DNA from: Puccinellia tenuiflora
Lineage: Eukaryota > Streptophyta > Magnoliopsida > Poales > Poaceae
DNA: 64,000 nucleotides
Reading direction: 5' to 3'
Assembly: GCA_012064385.1 (NCBI GenBank)
Contig: QRDG01000393.1
Span: forward strand, 1,408,846 to 1,472,845
Shown here: piece by piece, positions 14,796 to 25,811 of the stretch
How positions within the stretch are numbered: the stretch's first letter is position 1
How the letters are laid out: each line of letters opens with the position of its first letter
Position numbers and translations under genes: made by a program
Notes under the pieces: model-generated
The model's database searches: none
Told to the model about the DNA's origin: nothing
What the model saw: the letters and a program-made list of their open reading frames with translations, nothing else

Positions 14796-16849
14796 CAGGA
14801 CTATTCTAGAACCCCTCTTAAGAGGTTCTAGAATAGCTATTCTAGAACCCACCCATCCTAAAGACCTTCTTATCTCGTACAAATCCGAACCGTAACGAAC
14901 CGGCCCACAAAAACCACCCCCGAACCAAGCCCAGTCCGCACCCACCACCTACCACGCACGACGGGCCCTACGCCGCCTTTCCTCCTCGCCTCCTCCCTCG
15001 TCCAGCTCTGCCACCGACCGGCCCGGCTCCGCCTCGCCGCTCCCTTCTCCTCCGCGAGCCGCCGCCTGAGCCGCCCTCCTGCGCCTCCCTCGAGCCCGCA
15101 CGCGAGCGTGGCCTCCTCCCAGCTGCCGGCTCCCTCGCCCCGACCCGCTCCTCCTCGACCTGCGCCGGCCATTCCCCTCGTGCTCGAGCACCGCGTCATC
15201 CTCCTTCCTCCTGCCCCGCCGGCTCACCTGCTCTCCCACGCCCGCGAGCTCGAGCTCGGCCCCCGCTCCAGCTCGTTCCCCTCCGTCCTCCCAGCTTCTC
15301 CCCAGCTCCTCCCGTGCCCGCCATCATCGTCCTCTGCTCCGGCCTCGTAAGCCCCCGCCGGCCTCCTGCGTGCGTGCTCCTCTCCGTTAGCTCGTGCGTG
15401 TGCTTTCCCCCGCATCGGATCGACCCGCCCCCAGGCCTCCCTCCACCGGATCGACTCGCCCCCGGCAGACCCCGAGCTCCTACGCCCTCGCCGGGATTTG
15501 CACCTGCTCCGCCGCGACCTCAGCGCCCAGCCCCGACACCGACCTCACCGCACCTCCGGCTCCCGCCCGCCTCGACCCAGCACACCTCCAGCGCCCCCTC
15601 CCCTACCCATGGAACCTCTGGCAACCTCCCTGCCATGGCCGGGAAGGGAGCCATGGCCCCGGGTTCGAGTTGTCCTCCCACGTTGCCGGGGATGTGTTGT
15701 GTGCTCGAGATGTCCTCCCATGAATTTTTTTTCTGCTTGTGAAAGTTCATTGTTTCTCAGAGAAAAGCTCACTGATTCAACTGATGAAGTTCAATAAAAA
15801 AAATCATGCCACTTGTGTAGTCTGTCAAAGTTCGGCCGATCTATGAAAGTTCCGGCCGGTCACATCGAAGTTCATTTCTCGTAATCTTTGTAGTTCACTT
15901 ATTTAGTCATGCAAGTTCAAACTGTCAAGTGCATGCCGTCGAAGTTCGTTCTTCCAAATTTAGAAGTTCACCTACCAAATCCGTTGAAGTCCACCGAACA
16001 ACAGTAAGGAAAAAACAGAAGTTCATTTTTTGTCAAAAAAGTTCAATTCATTTATTTCTCTGTGAAGAATTTCACTTACGTCTCCAGTAGAAGTTTACTT
16101 TCGCGTCGAGCGAAGTTCAGAAATGGTCCGAGTACGAAAATCAGACAGGCAAAAAAAATCAGACAAGTCAAAAAAATGACGTAACCTGTGCATCTGGTGC
16201 TCCGTGAGGAAGTTCACTTGCATGCCCGGAAGAAGTTCACAGATGCGAAGTGGGAAGTTCAGAAAAAACGAGAATTCTAAAACAACAGAATTATGTATAT
16301 TTAAAACTGCTCTTAAACCGTAAGGAATTTCGAAAAAGTGCGTGAGATAACAAAGTTGCGGCTTTTTCATAGCTTTCCAACGGCATATCATTTGCATCAA
16401 TCCGATAAACGGTTTGAAAATTGCGACCAAAATACAGTACGGACGCGGAAATAGTGTTAGTATATTTGAAATTGTTAAAAAACCATAAATAATTTGAAAA
16501 CCCGTGAAAATGAAAAAGTTTCGTAATTTCCATATCTATCCAACGGTATATCACATGCGTCATTCCGATAAGCGGATCAAAAATCGCACTAGAAAAGTTT
16601 GCCGTGAAGGTGGAGAATCAGTCTGTTCCGTCAGGAATTTCACATTATCATTAAATAAAGTTCAGTGTTGTGAAGTGGGAAGTTCAGAAAAAACGAGAAT
16701 TCTAAAACAACAGAATTATGTATATTTAAAACTGCTCTTAAACCGTAAGGAATTTCAAAAAGTGTGTGAGATAACAAAGTTGCGGCTTTTTTCATAGCTT
16801 TCCAACGGCGTATCATTTGAATCAATCCGATAAACGGTTTGAAAATGGC
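14127..16849. repeat. tandem duplication 2, copy B
   Basis: Second copy of 11307-14126. It is shorter mainly because its (TA)n array is about 100 bp shorter. Other differences are scattered single substitutions and small indels, so the duplication looks recent. Confidence 0.92.
14751..14792. repeat. (TA)n microsatellite, contracted copy
   Basis: Short counterpart of the array at 11931-12073, immediately left of the complete palindrome-ended element. Confidence 0.95.
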
Positions 16850-17139
16850 GACCAAAATACGGTACGGATGCGAAAATAGTGTTAGTATATTTGAAATTGT
16901 TTAAAAACCATAACTAATTTCGAAAACCCGTGAAAATGAAAAAGTTTCGTAATTTCCATAGCTATCCAACGGTATATCACATGCGTCATTCCGATAAGCG
17001 GATCAAAAATCGCACTAGAAAAGTTTCCCGTGAAGGTGGAGAATCAGTCTGTTCCGTCAGGAAGTTCACATTATCATTAAATAAAGTTCATCAACATTGC
17101 GAGGGAAGTTCAGAAGTGGTTCCAGAATAGCTATTCTAG

Positions 17140-17142
<3 letters not shown>
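14793..17142. mobile_element. palindrome-ended non-autonomous DNA element, complete
   Basis: About 2.35 kb, flanked on both sides by TA arrays, so it appears to have inserted into a (TA)n tract. Both ends carry a palindrome of the form GGTTCTAGAATAGCTATTC and its complement (about 14824-14850 and 17112-17138). The left half has a GC-rich segment (14900-15700) resembling the 5' region of a gene. The right half has dozens of AAGTTCA motifs and internal repeats of about 427 bp. I recall AAGTTCA-rich elements as common in Triticeae and often grouped with Mutator-like DNA transposons. That assignment is uncertain, and a 9-bp target duplication cannot be read in the TA array. Confidence 0.65.

Positions 17143-17206
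<64 letters not shown>
17143..17206. repeat. (TA)n microsatellite, right flank of the element
   Basis: About 64 bp of TA dinucleotides just beyond the right palindrome of the element at 14793-17142. It is the other half of the array the element entered. Confidence 0.93.
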
Positions 17207-17209
<3 letters not shown>

Positions 17210-17368
17210 AGGGTATAATTGGAATACGGTATAATTGGGGTATGTAGACATCACGTATACCATGGGTATATATACCTAGGGTATGTAGGAGGTACATATA
17301 ACATTGGGTATGAAAAAAAAACAGGGTATATATACCTAATGTGTACGCATACTTACGGTACATATATA

Positions 17369-17625
17369 CTACCTCCATCCCAAGGCTTAAGGCCTATATT
17401 TTTTTTGAAAAGTCAAACTATGTCAAGTTTGACCAAGTTTTTACAAAAAATTATTAATATACAAAATACATAATCAATATCATTAGATAGATAATGAAAT
17501 ATATTTTCACCTGATATCTACAATATGTCATATTTGTTGATAGATTTTTCTAAAAGTTTGGTCAAACTTCAGTTGGTTTGACTTTTCAAAAAAAATATAG
17601 GCCTTAAGCCTTGGGATGGAGGTAG
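17369..17625. mobile_element. Stowaway-type MITE, 257 bp
   Basis: TA target duplication at 17367-68 and 17626-27. The left end CTACCTCCATCCCAAGGC is an exact inverted match to the right end. The inverted repeat continues for about 50 bp through GGCCTATATTTTTTTTGAAA, with only T-run differences. Confidence 0.93.
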
Positions 17626-17753
17626 TATATATATATATATATCTGATCTGTACGCATACCCATGATATATATACCTAAGGTATACATACCATGTAGATAC
17701 TCAATGTACATATACCCAAGGGCGTGTACACCTCCTAAATACTCAATGTTTGC

Positions 17754-17897
17754 ATACCCGACGTGTACGTGTTTTATAGATACCCAAAACTTACAGTATT
17801 CTACCATGGTAAATTAACTGGTGCTCCCTGGTGCATGGGCACCATGATAGAATACTGTAAGTTTTGGGTATCTACAAAACACGTACACGTCGGGTAT
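17754..17897. mobile_element. fold-back miniature element, 144 bp
   Basis: The left arm (17754-17814, starting ATACCCGACGTGTACGTG) is almost exactly complementary to the right arm (17845-17897). The loop of about 30 bp holds TGGTGCATGGGCACCA, a second small hairpin. Target duplication and family were not determined. Confidence 0.75.
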
Positions 17898-17908
17898 ATA
17901 TATATATA
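17893..17908 (+). promoter_or_regulatory. TATA-box candidate of the secreted-peptide gene
   Basis: A TATATATATATAGG stretch lies about 115 bp before the ATG at 18022, a fitting distance for a plant TATA box plus a short leader. It directly abuts the fold-back element at 17754-17897, so the promoter may partly derive from transposon DNA. Confidence 0.45.
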
Positions 17909-18021
17909 GGCGTGCTCATGCTGGGCAGAGATGTGTATCCCAGTCCCAGGTCTTGCTCGCTCCTTCATCTGCACTGGTTCTTCCTTGGTTTTGTCACACA
18001 AAGTCTTAACTCAGTTAAGCC

Positions 18022-18808
18022 ATGAAGCCTTCACTTGCTTTCACAGTTGCAGTCCTCTTCTTCCAGGCCATTCCACTGCTCGAGGTCGAGGCTCGACAAC
18101 TTCGACTTGGTACGTACCTGCACATCACGCTTCCTTGCCATCTGAATTCGCGTTGCAACGCTGTAGCCTGAATCCTGGCATCTTCTCATTTCTGTTTAAT
18201 TTTTACGTTTTTGCAGATGCAGATGAGGCAGATCGTCGTCCGCATCTCTCTCTGCTGCCTCGCACAGGCACATCATCAAAGGAAGCCGGAGACAGGGGCG
18301 GACCCAAGTGTAGCTGAGTGGGGGCATATGCCCCCACTTAAAATTTTGAGTTCCTCTATGATTTGGTCATATTTCAAGTAAAATTTTTCAGATTTTGCAA
18401 AAATTTACATGTAATGCCCCCACTAACTTGATTTGCCCCCACTCCTGATTTTTTCTGGGTCCGCCCCTGGCCGGAGAGGCTCCGGCGGTGGACTACGTAG
18501 AACCGGAACGGAGGAGCGGCGGCGGCGGCGACGGCGAGGAGCAGGTCGCGCTCGCGACGGATGATGCGTTGCACCGGCCATCAGCGAGCTCTCCGCCGTC
18601 TCCACAGGGGCGCAACCCGCCGCACTATCGGCAGCCGGCTGGGCGCTGGGGTTCCGGTCCCTGGGTTGGTGGCTCGCGCAAGCCGTCTCGTCCCCCGGCT
18701 CCCAGTGGACAGAAGCCGCCGCACTGGCGAGGCTCAGGCGATCGGTTGAGTTCCAGGCCGGTCGATGTGTTCTACGTGCTTCGTGTGCTCAGTAAGATGT
18801 TTTGTTAA
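18022..18808 (+). pseudogene. small secreted protein gene with two CLE-like motifs, disrupted
   Basis: Exon 1 (18022-18109) encodes a typical signal peptide, MKPSLAFTVAVLFFQAIPLL, followed by EVEARQLRL. A 107-bp intron has GTACGT at its donor and TTTTTGCAG at its acceptor, with intron phase 1. Exon 2 starts at 18217. After KEAG the frame enters a 177-bp miniature element and stops at TGA 18315-18317, leaving about 62 residues. If the element and one copy of its 8-bp duplication are ignored, the frame continues without a break to TAA 18806-18808, 164 codons in all. The tail is Pro/Gly-rich and holds two related segments, PPSPQGRNPPHY and PPAPSGQKPPHW. Pro4, Gly6, Pro9 and His11 of the CLE peptide dodecamer are kept in both, but Arg1, Val3 and Asn12 are not. 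The secreted nature and intron are well supported; CLE kinship is a hypothesis. A second CAG six bases inside exon 2 offers an in-frame alternative acceptor. Confidence 0.75.
18293..18469. mobile_element. hAT-type MITE inserted in the secreted-peptide exon
   Basis: 177 bp with terminal inverted repeats CAGGGGCGGACCCA and TGGGTCCGCCCCTG, and an inner pair around GAGTGGGGGCA. It is flanked by a perfect 8-bp target duplication, GCCGGAGA (18285-18292 and 18470-18477), the hAT length. It introduces an early stop and a shift of 185 bases into the host exon. Confidence 0.95.
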
Positions 18809-18918
18809 GAATATGTAACGTAACGTACCTAGCCTACTAGGGCAATCCAACTTGGAAAACCATCCTCTCACATGTGTGTACGGGATGTATCCGAAAAAGT
18901 AGTACTACTCCGTACATA

Positions 18919-19180
18919 CTCCCTCCGTCCTCAAATAAGTGTACTTCTAGCATTTGTCTTAAGACAAACTTTCTAATATTTGACTAACTTTATAGAAACT
19001 AGTAGCAACATATATGATATGAAATTGATATATTATGAAACTATTATATTTCAAAATGGATCTATTGATACTAATTTGGTGTCATAAATGTTGTTACATT
19101 TTTCTAAAAAATTAGTCAAATTTTAAAATGTTTGACTTAGGACAAAAAATAGAAGTACACTTGTTTTAGGACGGAGGGAG
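18919..19180. mobile_element. Stowaway-type MITE, 262 bp
   Basis: TA duplications at 18917-18 and 19181-82. Ends CTCCCTCCGTCCTCAAATAA and, inverted, CTCCCTCCGTCCTAAAACAA. The interior AAGTGTACTTCTA/TAGAAGTACAC arms confirm the inverted repeat. It lies about 110 bp after the secreted-peptide stop codon. Confidence 0.93.
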
Positions 19181-19182
19181 TA

Positions 19183-20519
19183 GGTTTGAGCACGCGCACT
19201 CGATCGATCGTGTCAAGTGTTGACGACTTGACGTTTACGTACTATGTACGACAACTGTACGAGCATAGTAGTAGTTTGGCTATGAGAGAGGAGGAGGCAC
19301 GCCATAGCTTCGGGTCACGGAGGTCACAACATCACCATCGTCATCTACGCCCTCGTCATCGACTATGTACCCCCCAAACTCTATTGTGAATTTATATGTG
19401 TATTATTCTAATCATCCGTCTACAATTCATATGATTATTTTCATGGTTCCCGTGCCCCCGCGTCCTCGTAGTTTACCGTGTGAACGTCGACCGCATGATA
19501 TTTTTCATTTATAGAATGAAGAATATTATTACCTCGTGCGAAGTTTAAGATTGGGCGTACAACAGAGACATAACCTACCACTTTTCTTAGTTGACCATCA
19601 GGTAAAAAAGTAATGGAGACTAATCTACTTTACGCCGCGTCCATGGGGAAACCCACTGACGATTGCTAGGGTGGTAGTGGTGGTTGGGTGTGACATCTCA
19701 GTCGAATATTTCTTATTTTATCTCCGCCTCCACATAAAACATCCTACACAGTGATCGAATATTTATCCTTTGCAGATACATAATTTAGTAGTGATGAATT
19801 CAAAATCCATAGATTTAATTTACTTTACGTTTTGGTTTGAACTTACTTTAATTATCTCTATTACCGTCTTCCTATCAACCGATATGATAGACTATTTCTA
19901 AACTACGGTTTGGGTGCGAGCGTAGTTGCATACGTGACAACGTAGTTAAGAGGCTGGTAATTATGTTTATTTAGCTTTCCTGGTTTGATATAAACTAGTA
20001 TACAATCCGTCCAAAAAAAGTCTGCTTCAGTAGACATCTGCACTTGTAGAAATCAAACTATTTTTTGACCATGTTGCTAGGTAGCATAGCGCTTGATGAC
20101 TGTCTTCCCGTTCACACTTAGTTTAATTATGTTTGTTTGTTGCTATTTATCTTAGCATTTTTATTTATATAAGAATAAAAGGAAATTTGTCAATCAGGTA
20201 TTCCGAATGACTATTCCTGAATAGATGCAACTTGCAATGGAAAACAAAAGAAACGTGCGTGTAATAAACTTGGTTACCAATTATACGAATCATAAATAAT
20301 GGTTATTACGTACTGGGTGATTAATTATTCACCCGTGGTGTGTGCCTCATACCAATTATCATGTCAACATTGGACCCGAATTGCACCTGGATTATCAATG
20401 TGAATAAAATGTCGATCTAGAACTAGCAACTTATAGTAGTGGTGATAAATGCAATGTTAGTATGGTGGTCATAAAATTTGTGCTTATTGCAGATGTCTCG
20501 AAGATACTATGACTAATAA
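19183..20519. other. low-copy AT-rich DNA, no gene recognised
   Basis: Only short open frames without domains. I saw no paired repeat ends. It could be 3'-flanking DNA of the secreted-peptide locus. Confidence 0.4.
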
Positions 20520-20684
20520 GGCTAGTCACAGTGGAAGTAACTAAGATGGTAACATAGATGCCACCTAGACAAAAATGATGATGTGGCCATCATTTAAAGA
20601 GGAAATAGAGCATTGGAATAAAATAGCTAGTTACTATCACATAGTGCTTCCCAATGCAATATGAGTGTATAAAGTAATAAATAC
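20520..20684. mobile_element. Tourist-like MITE, truncated
   Basis: The left end GGCTAGTCACAGTGGAAGTA follows TAA (20517-20519), matching the familiar Tourist/Harbinger-type end and TAA target of grasses. The body (GTGCTTCCCAATGCAA) also fits. The expected complementary right end is absent; the sequence is cut where the next element starts, at 20685. Confidence 0.65.
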
Positions 20685-21131
20685 TGTCGTGGATATGGGA
20701 CACGGGTACCCGTAAGGAGTACTAACGAGACCCATCAGGAGGAAGCCCAGCAGGCCGACTCTAGTCAGAATAGGCACCTTACCGACTTGTATTAGATTAG
20801 CAGTGTCCTAATAGGAATCGACATGTAAGCCGGCCTCCTCCACCTTTATAAGGAAGGGCAAGGCGCACCAAGAGGACAGACCCGACAGACCCAACAGAAC
20901 CAAGACAGACAGGACAGAGCCCGATAGATTAGACAAGTCCAACAAAGGGAACAGAGGAGTCGTCCCACAATACGGCGACTTCCACCATGAGGAATACAAA
21001 CTAGCCACAAACAGCACGTAGGAATATTACCGGATGATGTTTCCCGGGTCCTGAAGCTGTATAAATCTTGTCTCCCGTGTCGTTCATCTACTAATCCACA
21101 TCGACGATGCCCGCGCGTACATAGTCCCGTA
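20685..21131 (+). mobile_element. LTR-like fragment interrupted by the Copia element
   Basis: Begins TGTCGTGGATATGGGACACG and has LTR character: a TATA-like CTTTATAAGG near 20845, then leader-like A/C-rich sequence. It ends abruptly at the Copia LTR start. No partner LTR or internal domain lies in the window, so a solo or truncated Gypsy-type LTR is the likely but unproven reading. Confidence 0.4.
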
Positions 21132-22562
21132 TGAAAGTGCATCTAGTCCCCTAATATGTTTTGGTATTAATGACAACATAATAATTTATTTCTAATATCG
21201 TTTTATGAGTTTGTGCAGATTGGAAAAAGAGTGAAATCTGCTCCAGCGGCAGTACCGCCAGGTCTGGCGGCAGTACCGCCGTGCCTGGGGCTTGCAAGCC
21301 CTCCCCCTGGGGCTGGCGGTGCCGCCAGCAGTGCCGCCAGCACTGCCGCCCGGGAGGCCCTCTGTGAGCCAACAGCGGCAGTACCGCCGCCTCCGGCGGC
21401 AGTACCGCAGCTGGGCTCGTGAGAGCTCTCCTGGGCTGGCAGTGCCGCCAGCAGTGCCGCCAGCACTGCCGCCCGGGAGGCCCTCTGTGAGCCAACAGCG
21501 GCAGTACCGCCACCTCCGGCGGCAGTACCGCAGCTGGGCTCGTGAGAGCTCTCCTGGGGCTGGCAGTGCCGCCAGCACTACCGCCCGGGAGGCCCTCTGT
21601 GAGCCAACAGCGGCAGTACCGCAGTTGGGCTCCTGAGAGCTCTCCTGGGGCTGGCAGTGCCGCCAGCACTGCCGCCCAAGAGGCCCTCTGTGGGCCTACA
21701 GCGGCAGTGCCGCCGCCACGGCGGCAGTGCCGGCGCTGCGGGATTGCTTCCCCGAGCTGAAGGAGCCGTTGTTCGAGAAGGAGAAGAGTGCAGCGGCACT
21801 ACCGCCAGGAGCGGCGGTAGTACCGCTGCAGTGGAAAAGAAGCCCCTCAACGGTTCCCTGGAGGAGAGGACTATAAAAGGAGGGTTTCTCCCTCCCTTGT
21901 CTTTAAGGCTCCAGACTCAAATTCTTCTCTCTCCTCCATTAATGAGCCCAAGCTAAAATTGCCTAGATCTCCCACTCCCTCGCCCCAATCTTGTTGATCT
22001 TTTGAGGAGTGAAATAGGAGACCTAGATCTAGCCTTCCACCGAAGGAATTTCGAATCCCCCCACTTGTTGTTCTTGGATCTTGTGGGATCTTAGGGTTCT
22101 TGGGAACTCTAGAAGCAAGAGCGGGTTTCGGAGCTTCATAAGTTGTGAGGAGCTCCGGAACATTGTTGGGAGTCTCCAACTCATTGTGGAGAGCCCCAAC
22201 CTTGGTGTAAAGGTTTGGTCAACGCCTTCAAGTCGACCTCATAGTGGAACCGGAGAATAGGGTGAGAACGGACGTGCTTGTAGGAGGGCCAAGGAGCCTC
22301 CACACCTCTCCAACGTAGACGGACTTCCCTTGGGAAGGAACTACGGGAATCATTTCCTCGTATCCTCTTGCGGTGACACTTCTATCCTTTACTTTCCGTT
22401 GCGCTTTCTACTTGTTCCTTGTATCTGATCACCTAGGGTTGTTTATCTAGTTGCACATAGATAACAAGTTTTTATCTTGCTAAAAACCTAATTAAAAGAA
22501 AAAGAATTAAAATTGGTAGTTGCCTATTCACCCCCCCCTCTAGTCGACCATACGCTCTTTCA
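21132..22562 (+). mobile_element. 5' LTR of outer Copia (SIRE/Maximus-like)
   Basis: Starts TGAAAGTGCATC and ends CGCTCTTTCA, so it is bounded by TG...CA with TGAAAG/CTTTCA inverted ends. It is followed directly by a primer binding site. It contains a GC-rich U3 repeat array (about 21240-21840) and a TATA box, CTATAAAAGG, at 21871. At about 1.43 kb it is long for Copia but usual for the SIRE/Maximus group. Its 3' partner is not in the window. Confidence 0.88.
21240..21840. repeat. palindromic minisatellite in the U3 of the outer Copia LTR
   Basis: A unit of about 90-125 bp carrying GCCCGGGAGGCCCTCTGTGA and several GGCGGCAGTACCGCC-type motifs is repeated about four times (near 21345, 21467, 21585 and 21675). 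The core GGCAGTACCGCC is close to a palindrome around GTAC. Confidence 0.85.
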
Positions 22563-22580
22563 ATTGGTATCAGAGCCTCG
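22563..22580 (+). promoter_or_regulatory. primer binding site of outer Copia (initiator tRNA-Met type)
   Basis: ATTGGTATCAGAGCCTCG follows the LTR. TGGTATCAGAGC is the usual complement of the plant initiator methionine tRNA 3' end used by Copia elements. Confidence 0.93.
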
Positions 22581-22613
22581 TCTCTTATCAAAGGTTTAAC
22601 AACCTAAGAGAGT

Positions 22614-25126
22614 ATGGATGACAAAGAGGAATCCGAAGCACCGGCCACTATAGGTTACGTCAAAGACGCTATCGGTGGTCTTGCCTCAAAGGTTGATACT
22701 CTAGAGACAAGCATTACCGCTAACGTCAATGCTAACCTTGGTGATTTGATGCGGAAGATGTTCGAGGAATATCTAGGGAAGACTCCTAGTGTTAGTCCCC
22801 CTCCCATTCCCATTGTAGGTGGTGGTAGTGACATCATCACTAACCCTACCGCGAGTGGAGAAGGAACCAAAGAGAGTGGTACTAACCCTAAGAGTTCTCC
22901 GGACATCTTTGACCAAATTCCTCCGGGGGAAATCTACAACAACATTCACCCCATCATCTCTATGCCACACATAAACAACATGGGCCCTCACCTAAAATTG
23001 ATCCAATCAATTTTTCTAGATGGCAATTTAAGTTACGCTCTCATTTGTCAAGCTCTTGCACTCACTTGTGGCGAATTGTAGAGCAAGGATTTCATCCGGT
23101 GGATCCTAACAACTTGACACCGAGGGAGGACATCAACTCTCAACTCAATGCCACCGCCCTTCACACAATCCAATCGGCGGCAACCGATGAGTATCTCCCT
23201 CACATACAAATGTGCAAGACCGCCAAAGATGCTTGGCAAAAGCTCGACAACCTCTTCTTGGGCAACAAAAGCATCCAACAATCCAAGTATGAAACCGCTT
23301 TGGATCAAGCGGAAGAGTTCGTGATGGAAGATGATGAGTCACCAGAAGACCTATATAGAAGACTTATGGCCCTTGCCGTGATGTTGACTGAGTACGGCGA
23401 CAAGCAAGTGGATGATGCATGGATCAAGAGGAAGTTTCTCAAGGCCATCACCCCCTTCAAGAAATCTTTGGCTACCACCATATGGTCAAGAGCGGACTTT
23501 ACCTCCATGGACTCCAACACCGTCCTAAATGAGTTTGTCTCCATTGGCATTATCAACAAGAATGCCAATCATGCACATGCTCGTCAAAGAGCTCTTGCCC
23601 AAGCCCCATCCACTCTAGCAGTGAAGTCAAGAGCCGTTGCCCGTGAAGAAGAAGATGATGATGAATATGATGAGGAGGAAGTGGACGATGTTCGTGGCCT
23701 TCATGAAGCAATATCACTTGCCGCGGACGTTTATTAGAAGAACCGGAAAAGCGGCAAAAGAAGGCCTCCACCAAAAGGAGGTGAACCAAGAATCAACAAA
23801 GCCAAGACATGCTATAATTGTGGCAACGTCAACCATTTCATCATGAGTTGCCCCTTTGAGAATAGAGAAGAGCATGGGGGAAGGCTCATCCGCAAGGACA
23901 AGTTCAAGTCGTCCTCAAGCAAGAACTTCGTCAAGAAGAAAGTTCCTAACGCCTTTGCCGCCCAAGAGAGAAAAGTTGAAGGAGAGTACATGTCCGGTGA
24001 TGAAGACGAAGATGAAGTTGTAGGTGTGGCCCACGCCTCCATAGCTACCTCTTCCTCTTCACCGTCATCCCTTTTTAAATCCCCCAATGAGAATGCTCCT
24101 CCAACTCCCACATGTCTCATGGCTAATGCCACCTCGGTAACGACTCCCTCTCCCAAACCCATTAATGCTATTATTGAACAACTAGATGAGAAAGAAGAAA
24201 TAATTGACACCTTAGAAAGTCAAAGTGATGAATTTGCAAATGAAATTGCTAGTCTTTCTAAGGCTCTTGAAGAAGAGCAAACCCGTAGGAGTGCTCTTGA
24301 GGAAAAATATGCTAATCTTGATGAAACTTATGGAATTGATATGGCTAGACTTAAAAAGGATAATGAACATTCTGTTGCTCTTGCCAATGTTCTTAAAAAG
24401 GAAAAGAGTGAGCTAGGGGTTGGCAATGCTAGACTCATCCAAGAAAATGAGAAGCTCGAAAGAGAACTCAAAGCTCTTAAGGAGTCACATAATCAACTCC
24501 TAGGTCAACTTGTGAAAGAAAAGGCTTCTCTTTCTAGTGATAATGTTTCTAGCTCTAACCCATGTTGTGAGCATGCTAACCTTGTTGAGGAGAATGGTAA
24601 ACTAAGGGCTCAACTTGAGAAAGGGTTAGCCTCTTGCATTCAAGGTGAAAAGAATCTCAATGATCTTATTAGTGGTCAAAAGGAGAACTTAGGGAAAGAG
24701 GGTCTTGGATTCAACTCCGAGTCCAAGAAGAAGAAGAAGAAGAAGAACAAGAAGAACGTGTCAACTCCCTTTTCTAAGCCTATTGTTTTTGTTAAAGAAG
24801 GGGAGTTGGCAAAGGGTAAGGAGGTCATCAACAAAGATATGGAAGTGGGGTCCTCCGGAACCATCTCACAACCTTTGAATGTGGATACCGTTGGAACCAT
24901 TATCTCTAGTCCCGGCACCGTGAACCCTCATGGGTCTCACAACAATTTTGCCGGCAAATACAACCCTTCCTATGTTTTCATGAAAGCAAAAAATGGTCAT
25001 GTTAATGCTAAGTATGTCGGCACCTCTTTTGGTGATGACTATCATTGGGATATTTGGGTGCCTAAGACCCTTGTGACTAACAAAAGAGGACCCATTCAAA
25101 AATGGGGACCTAAGACAAAGACTTAA
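22614..25126 (+). pseudogene. gag of outer Copia element
   Basis: Capsid-type nucleic-acid packaging protein of a Copia retrotransposon. The first frame opens at ATG 22614. A frameshift near 22995-23000 moves the reading to the frame of 23045, which contains the UBN2/DUF4219-like capsid region (around AWQKLDNLFLGNKSIQQSKY). A TAG at 23735-23737 interrupts it, and the same frame continues to 25126. Just after that stop lies a CX2CX4HX4C zinc knuckle, CYNCGNVNHFIMSC (about 23810-23851). It is followed by a long Glu/Lys-rich coiled coil (about 24180-24520) and a Lys run. The extended coiled-coil gag is typical of the SIRE/Maximus lineage. The gene is dead through two separate lesions. Confidence 0.85.
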
Positions 25127-25811
25127 TCTCTTGTAGGTCAATGCTTCTGGGACAACCAAATGGACGGTGGATAGTGGTGCCTCACAACACATGACCGGAA
25201 GCAATGATTTAGTAGGAGCATTGGAACCTCCTCAATCTCATGCTACTCATGTTCGTATTGGAGATGGATCTCTTCTTAAGGTATTGGGACGAGGCAAGGT
25301 GGTTGTTTCTAATGATACATCCATCAAGAACGTCCTCCTTGTTGAGTCCCTTGGCTTTAATTTACTCTCCGTTTATCAATTATCACTTCATGGTTTTGGT
25401 GTTTACTTTGATGACCTAAATGTGCTTGTTGTTTGGAAGAAGTCTCATAAATTAGCCTTTGTTGGACATGTCGAGAACGGCATGTATGTGGTTGACTTCT
25501 CGAAGGAAACCTCAAGTGCCGCGACATGTCTAATGGCTAAAGTTGATGTGGGTTGGCTTTGGCACCGCCGGCTAGCCCACACCAATATGAGAACTCTCTC
25601 CGAACTCCAAAGCGGTGGTCATATTCTTGGACTAACCGATACTAAGTTCTCAAAAGATCGTGTGTGTAGCTCATGTGTCCTAGGAAAGCAACATGGAAGT
25701 CCACATCCCGCTAAGAACATCATCACCACCACGAAGATTCTCAAGCTCATTCACTTGGATCTTTTTGGTCCATTATCATATGATAGTCTTGGTGGGAAGA
25801 AATATTGTTTG
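25127..25811 (+). pseudogene. pol of outer Copia, 5' part (protease, pre-integrase)
   Basis: Pol lies in a different frame from gag. The aspartic protease active site reads VDSGASQHMTG (about 25165), followed by the flap region and a GAG-pre-integrase region, WLWHRRLAHTNMRTL with a downstream CSSCVLGKQ. This gives the His-His-Cys-Cys zinc-binding set of the integrase N-terminus. The frame is cut at 25811 by insertion of the inner Copia and resumes at 34068. Confidence 0.88.

Larger units (their letters stand above)
17207..17910. repeat. GGTATA-rich region with fold-back arms
   Basis: The region is built from variants of GGTATAC, GGGTATG and their complements. Left of the internal Stowaway element they read mainly GGGTAT; right of it they read mainly ATACCC. 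This suggests the two arms of one large inverted repeat that the Stowaway element entered. Confidence 0.55.
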
